Shown here: one piece after another, positions 49,834 to 61,400 of the stretch
Position numbering within the stretch: the stretch's first letter is position 1
Layout: every line of letters starts with the position of its first letter
Source of the DNA: Toxoplasma gondii ME49
Lineage: Eukaryota; Apicomplexa; Conoidasida; Eucoccidiorida; Sarcocystidae
Assembly: GCF_000006565.2 (NCBI RefSeq)
Contig: NC_031478.1
Location: 975,874 to 1,039,873, forward strand
Direction of reading: 5' to 3'
Length of the DNA stretch: 64,000 bases
Position numbers and translations under genes: made by a program
The notes under the pieces: model-generated
Told to the model about the DNA's origin: nothing
Database searches by the model: none
What the model saw: the letters and a program-made list of their open reading frames with translations, nothing else

Positions 49834-50801
49834 ATGGACATACATGCACTCGTACGTATCCCTACACATGTGAATATAGAAACAAGGATGTTTTGGCACA
49901 GACAAGCACACAGAGAAAACAAAAGCGTTTTGAGCATCGATTTAGACGAGTCTTTCTGTGTGTTTTGGACCTCTAACGTGTCTCTCAGCAAGTGTCCCCT
50001 CCTGTTTCGCGAAGGAAAGCCTCCCCTGTTCCTCTGCGCAAGAAAGCTGGTTTCCGAGGTCTTGTGCCCTGAGACTTGCCTTCGGGCGTTCGCTTCGCTT
50101 GGCCGACGTCGCCCGGGAAAGTGTCTCTCCTCTACAGACGCAGCTGGGATTGCTTGGAGACAGCGAGGAAGAAACAGGCTTCGGAGACAGCGAACAGACA
50201 GAGCGAACAGAAGAGATTTCAACGGCAGCTACAGGAGGTGGCGCTGAGAGGCGCGGCAAGGATCCAGCCAAGGGAGACTCGGAAGCAGAGGAGACAGAGC
50301 CTCTCTCTTGCGATGTCGAGAGTCTTCTGGGAATTCCGTGCCCCGTTTCCGGGAGAGACAGAGAGCGCACTGGATCGGATTTTTCTTGTCTGCTCGCTTG
50401 TGCATAGTCTCGTTGGAGTGTACAGACAGGCGGTGAGTCGCGGGGACTTGGCACCTCTGGGTTTCTCTCGCCTCCTCGGAGCTTCTCTTTCGACGCCTCA
50501 GCGCCCTCGTGTTTCTCGCCTTGTCTCTGCAACGCGAGCGGGTAGTGCACTTTGCGGGCCTCGACGCGGTGGGTGATGATGAGGAAGTGCTTGTCTTCTG
50601 AAGAGAGAGAAGACGAACTTTCTCCCCCAGCAGAGCGCCGCAGGGCCTCCAAGTCGGTCACGCTGAAATTGACAGAAAGGCGCCTCAAGGAGGTCTCTGT
50701 GAAGGTATAAAAACGAACTATCCTCGAAACACCGGTGCAACGATACGTTCTGTTTGATGAATCCGCTCCAATTTGAGGTCTTCGCTGACACATCTTTACA
50801 A

Positions 50802-50837
<36 letters not shown>

Positions 50838-50840
50838 GCG

Positions 50841-50872
<32 letters not shown>

Positions 50873-51907
50873 TGTATGTTTTAGTTTGAACGCGTGACTA
50901 TATATACGAGAATATAGAACCGTGTATACGAGTATCTCTACATGTACGTATACGTCTGTCTCTATAGCTGCATATATATATATATATATATATACATATG
51001 CGTAGACATACGCAAATACGTCTGTACATGGGTGTGTGCTGCGACATCGACGTCCCCCGCCTTCAGGTTAGATATTTGTGAGTCGCCAACCACCTCGACG
51101 GGTCGGATGTTTCGGGGGGTTTCAAACCGCTTCCCTCGCGTAGGTGTTCGCTTACTCCCAGAGGTTGACTGTCACGTCCTGTTCGTTTTTCTCGGAACTC
51201 TGTGTCTGCCCGGCGCGCCGTCGAAGAGCCTGAAGCAGCAGTTCCCAGAACGCCTTCATGGAGGCGAAGCGTCCGGTCCGTCTCGTCATTTCCTCAATGA
51301 AGGAGTGAGGAAAACGCCCGAAGTAAACAGCTCCAGAGGCCTCTTGCCTCGCCGAGACAGACAAGAAACAGCGAGGCGCAGCAGAGGAAGAAGAAAAGGA
51401 AGAAGAAGAAGAAGAAGGAGGAGGCCGGGGACCGGGCGAAGTGGGGGGAGGCGAAGAGAGCTGACACGTCAAGACGTAGTAGCACTGCAGAGAAGAAAAA
51501 CGGGAGCAGTGAAAATGTAGAGAAAAGAAGAAGAGTTGGTGGGAGCGCGGCAGAGGGGCAGTTGGGGGAAGGGAGAAGGAAAAAGGCAACTAAAGGGAGA
51601 CTGAAATTCGTAACGGAGTGGGGACGCACAAACTGTTCAAAGAGAGATACGCAATTCGTAGCAGCACTGAGGCCGAGAGAAGAACAGAGAGACAACGCTG
51701 AAGAGATAAAGTAAAAACTCGCGCTTCTCTGGAGGCGTGAGCACATCCACAAAAACAGAAAGTGGAGACAGAGAGGCTGCGGTGTCTCCCCACTGCACGA
51801 CGTTACAGCCAGCTGGTCGTCCCTGTCTGGTGAAGAAAGACACAATCGTGAAAGAAACAATGCAGGTGACGAAGAAGCGCCACTTCCAGTGAGATTTGCG
51901 TCGGCAT
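44027..51907 (-). CDS. CCDC61/VFL3 homologue, centriole/basal-body protein
   Basis: VFL3 is a SAS-6-related protein of centrioles and basal bodies. Exons join in phase: 51484-51156, 50662-49978, 49559-49446, 49232-49110, 48477-48437, 47939-47397, 45994-45821 and 45320-44027. That is 3303 nt, about 1100 residues plus an unresolved short first exon (possible ATG at 51907). The head domain shows CYYVLTCQL, then a Pro/Ser insert, then GRFPHSFIEEMTRRTGRF, VTDLEALRRSAGG and HRVEARKVHYPLALQRQG. These correspond to the CCDC61 blocks around FIEDLTHKTGNF, YTDLESLR and DRIHYPLPLPYQG. Coiled coil follows (REL, QLDAERHLRARETARLKEEL, RELEATLRLTTF), then a basic Ser/Arg region. The end, SEIDRRLSALQEFLKSTR, matches the short C-terminal CCDC61 helix. 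It is about twice the usual length through low-complexity inserts. In coccidia a role in centrioles, spindle poles or microgamete flagella is expected. Confidence 0.85.
47318..47338. repeat. (TA)n microsatellite
   Basis: TA tract in the VFL3 intron between exons 47939-47397 and 45994-45821. Confidence 0.9.
47604..47630 (-). repeat. GTGTACATACAC-type dispersed element
   Basis: Best palindrome of the series: CAGGTGTATGTACACCTG, in a VFL3 exon. Read on the minus strand it gives ASGVHTPGV. Confidence 0.7.
49790..49834. repeat. (TA)n microsatellites
   Basis: Two TA tracts separated by a short TATG stretch, in the VFL3 intron between exons 50662-49978 and 49559-49446. Confidence 0.9.
50801..50993. 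repeat. Microsatellite cluster: (TA)n, (TATG)n, (TA)n
   Basis: TA tract at about 50803-50833, a TATG/GTAT tetranucleotide run at about 50843-50879 and another TA tract at about 50970-50993. All are in the VFL3 intron between exons 51484-51156 and 50662-49978. Confidence 0.9.
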
Positions 51908-54039
51908 CAAATACAGCTTGACCGTCTGTACCGTTGAGTCAATCAGAAAGTCTCATCGTTACTGACATTTCGCTGCCACACTGATGACATAAATAGGAAC
52001 AGTCCTCCACTTGTCCGCTTTACAGTCGTTCTTGCGAATCTGTCTCTTTCTCTCTGCTCGACTCTCCGATCCCCGAAAAAGAAACGCAGATCTCCGACAC
52101 ATAGGAGTGCTGAACCCTCAACCTGCCGCAGGCCTCGCTAGACGAGGACAGTGAAGACAGCGAAAAGGCGCGAGAAGAGAGAAGAGGGAAGAAAGAAGAG
52201 CAAAGGAGACAGAGAAGACGGAGACAGGAGAGAAGACAGAGACGACCAGACTCGCGACCCGAGAACTCGCGCATCTTTCGACAAAGTCTGCATACGGCAC
52301 TGTTCTCCTCAGCACGCTGCGTGTGCTTTTTCTCTCTCTTCTCGTTCTCGTCTTTTTCCTTCTTGTCCACTTTGTCTTAATTTACTCTGCCCATCTTTTT
52401 CTTTTTATCTTGCCTTTTTGGGTCTTTTTTCCTGTCTTTCTGTGTCTTTTTTCTTGTCTTTTGCGTCACGTTTTGTTCGTCGTTCTGCATTACCTGTCTG
52501 AGAACCAGTCTCGCCGAAATTCGCAGAGGCTCTTCCCGGACGAACGAGAGAGCGCCCGCCGTCTCCTCCGTGTCATCGTCATTTCCGCCCGTATGGCAGC
52601 GACCCTTTCTCGAAACAGAGGCTGCCCGTTCGTCCTCTTCACATGAGAGAGAGGAAGAAGGAGAGCGGGAAGGAGAGACAGAAGCCTGCCCACAGCCTGG
52701 ACGGTCTCTGGGAGAACTCTGCCTCATTGCTGTTGGCAAGAAGGAAGCTGGGGGAGACGAACGTCTCTGCGAAGAGAGAATTCGTTTTCGATTTGGAACT
52801 CGGAGGCGCATGCGAGGGTGGAACGAACGTCATCTCAGCCGTAGCAACCAGACAGGAAGAACAACATACACAGGCGTTGGAGGCAGCGAGAAAAGGAGAG
52901 AGAGGAAGAAGTCGAGAGGTAAAGAGATAGAGAGAAAGAGAGAGAGTGTGTTTGAGGTACACAGGGGATGAGATGGAGTAAGGGAGAGGTAGAGAGGCAA
53001 CGCGACAGAGAGAGGGGGAAATAGACAGAGAGGTGGAGTAAGACGCAGGTAGAAACAGAGAAGAAGAAGGAGAAAAAGAGAGAATGGAGAGGGATATTCA
53101 GGGTACCGTCGACAGAAGGTCTCAGAAGGGGAAAGAAATGGAGAAATTGAAGGAGAGTGGTAGACCCTAAATGGTGCAGAGGAAGCTTGAAACAGAGAGG
53201 TCGCGCGAAAGAGTGACAGGTGAGAATGGATTCGTGTAAATGAAGAGCTAGAGAGAAGGAGAGACAACACAAGGAATGAAATTGCTCGAGAGAAAAGTTC
53301 TCCAGTGTTCGAACCGGCTTTCCGCAAGACACCAGGAGAGAGGGCGGGCCTCGTGTACCAGCCGGGAAAAGAGTCACGAGGCTCTTTTCTCTGCGTCTTT
53401 GTCTTTCTATTAACACGCTGAAACGAAGAAGAGCGAAATAAGAAAGGTTGTCGTCCCCTGAAAAAGAAAAGCAGGAGAATAGGAGGAAATCGAACCCGAG
53501 AAACACCACTAGCCACCAGCGAAGAATGATGTGCTTTTCTCAGCATGCAACACACACGGGCAGACAAGACAGCTCGTTTCGATGGAAACCAGAGTCGCTT
53601 TCCAAAAGATCTTCCCCAGAAAGGCGACAAAGATCCTTGACATGTGAAGGCACCGGAAATCTAAAGCTCTCTCACTCTTGACCTTGCTCACTTTGCAAAG
53701 AGGTACCAGCTGACCACACACGAAGGTGGAAGAAAAGAGCGAGAGAAGAAGAAAAGAAGAGCGATGAGAAAAGAGCGAGGAGAAAGGAAAGATGGGTGTG
53801 CAAGTTGTTACCGCCTTTCGAGACACTGAGTATGCCTGTCTCGGAAGTCTCCTATTGTTTGAGAAGGTCCGCATTACCTGAATTCGTCTGCTTCCTCTCG
53901 TGTTCTGAAACGCAGTGTGTATACACTCTCTCGTACGCATCATCTTGCCAGAACATATGCATACACAAACACGCATTTCTTCATATATCTATACACATAT
54001 ATATAGATATATATGCTTCTTTCTACTATTGTCTTGCGA
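51908..54039. other. Purine/pyrimidine-skewed intergenic DNA
   Basis: No supported gene. Long plus-strand purine-rich stretches (about 52140-52250 and 52640-53160) alternate with a pyrimidine-rich stretch (about 52320-52470). The long minus-strand frames here are low-complexity translations of the skew (Ser/Leu/Phe-rich), not convincing proteins. Confidence 0.5.
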
Positions 54040-54445
54040 TTAGTTTTCTTCGTAGCGATGAGTCGTGAGAGCTTGAGGTCCAGATTCTCGGTCATGTGGC
54101 GCAAAAAGTAGTTCGGGTTTACGGCTTTCAAGAGACACAAGAAGCTCTTCCTTTGCATGTTCTTCTTTCTCCAGAATAATAGAGACCTTTTTGGAGCTTT
54201 GAAGGACTTGACAACATATATACCGTGGGAGATGACTCCCTTTTCACACATTCTTCTCCGATTTCACGACCAGAGACGGGCGGCCTTACACCCCGCCCCG
54301 CGCAGTGGAGCCCCGCTGAGCCTCAGTCCCCTTTTCTCAAGTAACTTTGCTTTAATCTCTACATGTAGAGAAACATAAATGCACCCGTTCATCGGTTGAG
54401 GCTCGCCTCTTCATCTCCACAGTTCTCCACCATTAAATGTGTATG

Positions 54446-54485
<40 letters not shown>

Positions 54486-54613
54486 TATACATGTGCACTC
54501 CGAAATAAGCATGCTGTCAATATGTACTCAGATACATTTATTTATATATGTATATATATACATACGATACACATTTGCATTCCTAAATGTGCTTGATGTA
54601 AGTATTATTCATA

Positions 54614-54650
<37 letters not shown>

Positions 54651-56593
54651 ACATAAATGAATATGTGGAGAGGCTGCGATAGTCGCAGGTGGACACCGTA
54701 GTTTCCTTCCTTCCCCTCAATTTACCAAGTTGGCTGTAGGTAAGAGGACACTAATCCACTGCATGCACCTTATGCGAGTGACTCTGGGGAAAAAGTCGCT
54801 TGCCCCCGTCTGAAAAAAGGGGAATGCATGCATTATTTGCGTCTGTAGTTCACCATTTTTCATTGTGTGTTTTTTGCGAAGACATACACCCGAGGGATGA
54901 CACGTTGAGCTCTTCTGCGGAGGCAATGAGAGTTGACCAGAGAATCGCTGAGGCCGCAAAATCTGACTGAAAAAAAAGGTCTTTGACATTTGGGCACGCT
55001 TTCATGCTTGAGTGTCTCAGGATTCCAAGCTACGAGCTGCGCCCTCCGTTGGGTCTCCATGAACGAGAAAAACGACAGAGTAGATCTCGCGTCAGACAAG
55101 ATGCTTCTACAACACACCTCACCGTGCTTTCGCCCTCCTCCGCCTTCCTGCCTCTCTTAATTGTCTACGTCCGAAACAGGACACGTGCGCCTTCTGAGCA
55201 CGCCTCGGGTGTACGTACACTCGGCGTCGCTCGATGCATCTCCGTGAGGTCAGTCTCGGGTGTACATACACCGCATGGAAATAGGGAAGGGTATACATAG
55301 GAGCAAAGGCTGTGTACGCTTTAAAAACTTCCTGTGCATGTCGACACTGGGCTTCGTAAGTTAATCCATCGTCGTCCCTCTGCCGTTGGGGGTTTCCTAT
55401 AACGGGTCCTTTGATTTCTTCAATTTTCGAGTTCGCCGCAGCGCGCAAGGTCCGCCTGCTTTACATTCACGTGAAACGCGTACGAACGTATCCTAGAGGG
55501 CTGACGAAACAAGATGCACTTTGCGTTCGGTTTTCCGATTTACTATGCCCCTGCACGCAGGCCTACGTTCACCCAGAGGAGTCTCGAATGGATCTCTCTC
55601 TCCCTTTACACTGTCCTCCGGCTCTTCAGCTCTCTTTCCTCTTCATGCCCGTTTGCCTACTTCATAGATATAGAAAGAAACGGAGTTACAGAGAGGCCCG
55701 TACATATATATACATGCATTTCTATGTATAGACGTGGACGGGTACGGCGACAGCAGGATTGAGATGCGAGAAATGGACGGTTGCTCTGAGGGCGAGGAAC
55801 GAGAGATTCCCCAGGTGTTTATAGAAGATCAACTGTGAGATGTCAAAGAGCCTTCGGCACGGGCAGCGCCACATGCTCACAAGAACCGGGGATAAACGGG
55901 AACGGCGGTCGAAGACCTGATTCTGAAAAACACTAAGAGAAGCCATTCTTGGAACTCTTTCTCCCCACAGTCTATTTCGCCTTCGCGCTCTCCTTCCCAG
56001 TCCACCCACGAGAGGTGCATGTACATCTCGAGACACAGGGAGTTCGTGAGTGCCTTCTCCGCGGCTTCGCCTGTCGGACGGCCTCTCTCGTGGTCGCGCG
56101 AACCGCGTGCGCTTCCCGCGTTTCTTCACTTTTTTCCTTCCTCCCATCGTCCTTCGCGTTTGCAACGGGGGCAAGGAACGCAGCTCTTGTTGAGCATCTT
56201 GGCCATCTCCGCCGTCGGGGCCTGCGGCGCGAACTCGCCCCTCTGTCTCCGCGACCCCACAAGCGGGTCTCCGTGCAGCGAACGGAGGACGAGGGCGCCC
56301 CTGCGTTTGAGCAGCAAACTCGCGTCTGCAAGAGGCAGGAGAGAGAACTTGGAAGCAGCCGAAGAAGCTGCGGCAGCGACGACCCGGCGCGAGACACCCT
56401 TATCCCTAGTTCCTCCAGAAGAAGAGGGAGACGAAGAGGAAGAAGGACGGTTTCCTTGGGCTTCGTTAGATGCCCCGACACTTTCCAGGTGCACAGCGTC
56501 TCCGGAGGCGCCCGAAAGGAAGCGAGTCTCCCCCTTTTTGCGGAGGATGTGATGCTGCTGGGTGAGGATGAGTTTAATGGCGTCGCTTGTCTG
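54040..56593 (-). CDS. Uncharacterised multi-exon gene (3' end at 54040)
   Basis: Several exon-like segments on the minus strand have good splice context, but I cannot assemble or name the protein. From 5' to 3': a segment from 56590 after TTTTTCTTTCAG-type sequence (TSDAIKLILTQQHHILRKKG) that later carries a CPRC pair; 55922-55881 (NQVFDRRSRLSPVL, 42 nt, phase 0); from 55831 (LIFYKHLGNLSFLALRA); around 55440-55310 (ANSKIEEIKG, EAQCRHAQEVFKAYTAFAPM); 54966-54890 (SDFAASAILWSTLIASAEEL); around 54358-54293 (IKAKLLEKRGLRLSGAPL). The terminal exon encodes ILEKEEHAKEELLVSLESRK and stops at 54040. The C-terminal part is predicted to be helical or coiled. The 5' end is unknown but must lie before 58445, where a plus-strand gene begins. 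Confidence 0.4.
54450..54649. repeat. (TA)n microsatellites
   Basis: Two long TA tracts (about 54450-54480 and 54619-54649) with TA-rich sequence between them, apparently in an intron of the uncharacterised minus-strand gene. Confidence 0.9.
55201..55221 (+). repeat. GTGTACATACAC-type dispersed element
   Basis: Copy CCTCGGGTGTACGTACACTC. On the plus strand it would read ASGVRTLGV. A second copy lies 53 bp away. Confidence 0.6.
55254..55272 (+). repeat. GTGTACATACAC-type dispersed element
   Basis: Copy CTCGGGTGTACATACACCG. On the plus strand it would read SGVHTPHG. Confidence 0.65.
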
Positions 56594-56739
56594 AAAGAAG
56601 AACGAGCAAGCCGAACAGTGGAGCGTCAGGAAGCACCGCCTCCCGATGCCGCCGACTCGACGTGCTGCCATGGTGGAAAAGACGAGACGAAGGAGAAGGA
56701 GACGAAGGCAACGAAGGAAAAAAGCGAAGACGCGACACG

Positions 56740-57180
56740 GAGGCGAAGAGGAGGGAGGTAATAGGAGAGGGCGAAGACGCAAAGGGAGACGGAAAGGAGA
56801 AGGGCGGCCACGCGAACAAGAGGGGAGGAGGAGAGGAAACGATGAAGACAAGGGGAAGAAGGGCAGGGAGACGAAGAATAACAAAGAAAGAAGAACGGAG
56901 AGGTGAAGCGAAGGAGCTGGGCGGACGCGAAAAAGGAAGACGAATCAGAAGAGCAGAGAGAAGAGAGGGAGAAGAGGATGCGTCGGAGAAGACGGAGACG
57001 ATAGGGAGGAGAGAGATAGAAACGGGACCGACGATGAAGGAAGAGACGAAGCGATGAGGAGAAGGAAGACAACGAGATGAACAAGAGATAAAGACGAAAA
57101 AGGAAAAAGGAAGCGCGGGATACGACGAGATGCAGAAGAAGAACAGAGCACGGAGTGGAGAAGAAGGAGCGATGAACAAA
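56740..57180. repeat. Long purine-rich tract
   Basis: About 440 bp in which the plus strand is overwhelmingly G and A, with only scattered pyrimidines. It is non-coding in appearance on plus (Arg/Glu/Lys/Gly-rich frame) and pyrimidine-rich on minus, which would suit an intron or leader of a minus-strand gene. Confidence 0.7.
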
Positions 57181-58444
57181 CTGAAGACGAAGACGAGCTC
57201 TCGGCGGCTTTACGTGGAAGCAGGTGTGTACAAGCGAAGCCAAAGGGAGACGGCGATTTGGAGTTCTTAGAGGAATACAGGGGATGAAGCGTAGACCGTC
57301 GCAGGAATCTCAGAGTTCAGCAACCTGACGAACAGAGCATCAATCCGGCTTAGTTGAGCAGCGGCCCTGTGTCTGGCTCCAGACACTGGGTCCTTCCACC
57401 GAAAAAGGAGACAGCGAGTCTCCTATGCGAGACCAGCCTTAGCATGTGAAACACAGAGGAACGATTTCTTTGGGATTTCCTTCTTTCCTTGTCTATTCTC
57501 CCGTCCATCATCTTTTTTTCGTTGCATGCAGAGAGACGGTCCTCCCGAGCAACTTTCCTCCACCTCCACAGTTCAGGCCACGTTTGAACACACGGCGCGT
57601 TGACAGTGGAAGGAAAAAAGCATCTCTTTTCGTACTAAAGAAGGCTCATTGCTTTCTTCTTTTTGTGTGGCCACCAAGGACCGACTATTCACGCGCCCAG
57701 TCGCTCTTGGAGCAGCACCGTGCGCATGCGAACACCTGGTGCTGGCACTGAGGCCTCGGGGCGATACAAACGGGTGGTCTCCACAGCAGGAACCTCTCTC
57801 TTGGTTCTCTCTCGCTCTCGTCTTTTTCCTTTTTCCGCTCTGTCTCTCCTCGCCTGAGGACTCCCTTCTTGTCTCATCCTGTCTCCTCCACTTCCTTTCT
57901 TCCTTCATCCTTGCAGTCTCGCTGCCCGCCAGCTCCGAGCAGGAGGCTCTCCCCTGAACGGCCCTCCCTTTTTCCTTCTTCTCTCCGCTTTTCCTCGTTC
58001 TCCTCCTCCGTCGTCTCCATCCCATACGTCCTCTGCGTCTGCTCGCTGCTTCTCGAGGCCGCTGGGGCGCCGCCACGGCGGGTCGGCCGGCGCATGCGGC
58101 CGCCGCGCATCCACTGCGGCCTTCGCTTTCGTCTGTGTCTCTTTCGCCTGAGCTGAGAGGCTGCGTTGTCGTTGTGTCGAGTCTCTGCAGTCTCTGGGCG
58201 CCAGCCGTGAGAAGCGAAGATGCGGCGGAAGGCTTGGTCGCTCCTGTCTCTGCCCGCCGGGGGCGCACAGCCGCGGCGGGCGCAGAGGCGGAGCGGCGCC
58301 GGGCCGTTTTTTGTGTGGGGTGACGTCAGGAACCAGCGAAGGAGACAGAGAAGCGGGATCGAGGGCAGTTCGCTGTCGCGTTCCTTCTCCGCCAATGTGT
58401 CAGGGAGGCAATCACGGACAGAGGTGCAGGAAGGCGTTCCTAAA
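57181..58444. other. Probable intergenic or 5' region between divergent genes
   Basis: Lies between the uncharacterised minus-strand gene and the plus-strand start at 58445. Frames are open on both strands because of high GC, mostly Arg/Ser/Ala-rich. I cannot decide whether any is a first exon of the minus-strand gene. Confidence 0.4.
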
Positions 58445-61400
58445 ATGGATGAAAGCTCGCGGTCCAGTCGCTCCTCTTTGCTCCGAAGTCGAACGGCTGC
58501 ACCTCCAGCGGACGCGCTGACTCCTCCTGCGAACTGTCCCGCGACTCTGCGGTTTCCGGACGTCCCGCAGACTGCCTCCAGAAGCCGCGGTTTTGTCCGC
58601 CGCGACGAAAGCGTTTTCCCTGCGTTTTGCCACATCCACATCCTTTACAGGACTTCGCTTGAGTTTTGCCGCGGCGCTTCTGCGAGCAGCGCGGGTTTCG
58701 CCGACTTCGTTTTTCCCTGTACGCCTCTTCCTCGCCACCGTTTGACAGCCTGCCGGGGGTGCCGGAGTCTCAGTTCAAGTTCTCACGCTGAGTTTCGACA
58801 AATCCGGCGACGGGAGCTGCGGTCGTCTTCTCCCATCCTTCCCGGCGGGCCTGCTGGCCGACGGGCGCGAGACAGCTTCGCGCCTGCGAAGCCTCCGCCT
58901 GCGTCTTGCTTTGAGGAAATCGCGGCGGACGACAACGCGGGGAGAAGGAGCAGTCCGGCGGACAGAGCCAACCATAGAGACAGCTCTGAAAATCAGAGAG
59001 AAGGACGAGGAAGGCTCCCCGTCTCTCCGGAGACCGCGCGAGGAAACAGAGAGGCCAGCAGGTGTTGGGAGCGAGGCACATTCGCTGCGCGACACCCAGC
59101 GGTGACGTCTCAGCCTCACGAAGACTTACACGGTTCCCCGTATCCCCAGGCGCCTTTGGAGGATGCATCAGGACGTTCCTCGGCCGCCGACGGGTCTGCG
59201 TCCACTTTTCGTCCTCCTCGGGGCTCCTATTCAGCGTCTTCCACTTCAGTTCACACCTCTTCGTCCTCGCCTTCTTCTCCATCCTCCTCCCCTCCTGTCT
59301 CGTCTCCTGCTTCCGCTTCTGCCTCTCCTTCTTGCGTTGCTTCTCCTTCCTCTCCCTCGCCCGGTTTTCCGTCTCTCTCATCTTCGATAGCTGAGTCAAC
59401 TTCTCGCCGAGTGTCGTCGTGCTTTGCACAGCCTCAAGAGTTCTGCGGGGTCGTGAAGCTCGCGAGGAAAGCGGCGACGGAGGCGGCGTCTGTGGGCCGT
59501 CTGTCCGGCGCGGCGCGTCAGCAGCGCGAACTCGAGGTGTCTCTGTTATGGAGACAGTTGGAGCAGCAGGTGCTCGGCGAGGGGCTGCTGCCACTCCAGT
59601 TCCTCGCGCCGTCTGAACTCTCGCTACTCCTCAGTTGGTGCGCTCGCGGTGGGTTTTTCTCGCTTCCACTTTTTCTGAAAGTCGCAGAAATCGCGGCGCC
59701 TCAGCTCCCCCTGTGGCCTGCCCGAGATGTGCAGACACTGCTTCTTGCGGTCGACCGATTCGTGGCTGCGCATGGCCTGCAAGAAGGGGATAAACGGCTT
59801 CACGGCGGAGGGGCAGCAGGGCCAGAAGAGGAAGGACAGGGAGGCGAGGGAGGCGAGCGAGGAGAGGAAGGTGGGTGGGAGAAGAGAAGACGTAGACAGA
59901 CGCTTCAGACAAACGCGAATCGCTCCAGAGATGAAGAGGCAGTCGCAGCATCCACCGTGGAAGCGGGTGTGAGCGCAGAGCTACCGCAGTCGTCCCCTCA
60001 CGTGGTTTCTGCGCCTGCGTCTCGTCCTTCTGCGTCGGTGTCTCATGCATCTTATTCTATCGCTTCGTCTCCTTGTTCATCGGCTTCGCCTCTCTGTTCT
60101 TCCTCGCTGTGTGGAGAGGAGGGCGAAGCGCCCGCTGCGGTGCGTGCCGGTCGTCTGCTCTTCACTGCGGGGTTTCAACACCTCCTGGCTCACTTGCCCG
60201 CGTATCGGCCGCGCCACCTCCGAAACCTGTTCGATGTCTTCATCGCTCACGAGGCGCTTCTCGCCCCAGAAGCCCTCGACGCGGATCGAGAAGCCTCAGG
60301 TGTACCTGCATCTGACGGCAGGACTCGGAGACTGGCGTCGCCGCCGGGGGAGCGCGGCAGACAGGAGATGGAGACGCTGGAGCAAAGCGAGGCCGACGAG
60401 AAGGGTCGGATGAATTCACGAACTCTTATCCGCCTCGCCAGAGCTGCATCGACGTCTGTAGATCCCAATCAGAGACGGGAGAAGCCTCCCGGTAGCTGCT
60501 CGTTCACAGCGGGGGTCTCTGATCAGACACCTTGCTCTTCTTCTTCTCCGGGCGTTTCCCTTCCGTTTCAACTCGCAAGGGAAGTGGCAGCTCGCGCCCA
60601 CCTTCTTTCTCCGGCGGCGCTGTGCGAAACCGCCTTTTTCTTCTTCACTCTCTCCTCCCGAGGCAAAACCTACTCGATGTCTCTCCCCGCCGCAGCGACC
60701 TTTCCAACGCGCTTCCCACCCCTTTCTCCTTCTTTGTCCTCTGTTCTGTCTGAAGACCTCTCTCATTCGTCTCCCTGTCCAGATCCCTCTTCTTCCTGGT
60801 CCTCTGCATCTTCTGTCGCTGCCTCCTTCGCATCACTTTCCTCTTCTTCTTCGCTTGCAGAGCTCGCGATGGCTGTGGGGACGCTGGTAGCTCGCCGGCT
60901 CCTGGAGGCCTCCGCGGCGCAGCCGCCGAGAGGCGAGGACGGGAAGGAGCAGAAGACAGGGGAGATGAGCGTCGGCCTCGGAGCCGCGACGATATCGCCA
61001 CTGCCTCCTTCGAGTCTTCTCAGAGTCCCCACAGAAGACGCGAGCCAGCCCCGTAGGAAAGGGCGTTCCGATCCTGAGGCCTTTGCCTTCAACGCGCCTC
61101 CCAAGGTCCACAGCAGTTCCGAAGGCGCATGGGAGACAGGAGGAAGAGGGCGAAGCAGACCCAGCGGCGATGGCGAAGCGAACGCAACGCCGGACGCCTC
61201 CGCGCTTCGACCTGTAGACGGCGAAACGTACGCGAAGGCTGCGCATGTGTTTTGCCGACTCGCCTACGCCGCGGAAAAGCGAGCGAGTGAGGCTGAGACA
61301 CGAGCCCGCCGTCAAGGACGAGAAGATGGAGAGACAGTGGAAGCGACCAGACGCTTCTGGAGGCATTTTCTCCACATCTGGCTTCTTCCCCACTTGCGAG

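Noticed and set aside
52830..53630. A 266-codon minus frame
   Set aside because: It is Ser/Leu/Phe low-complexity produced by the pyrimidine-rich strand. There is no domain and the same region is open in other frames.
56574..57243. Minus frames of about 200 codons
   Set aside because: They are translations of the long purine/pyrimidine tract rather than protein-like sequence.
57874..58738. Minus frames of 255 and 108 codons opposite the plus-strand start at 58445
   Set aside because: They run antisense to the long plus frame with the better start context. High GC keeps both strands open.
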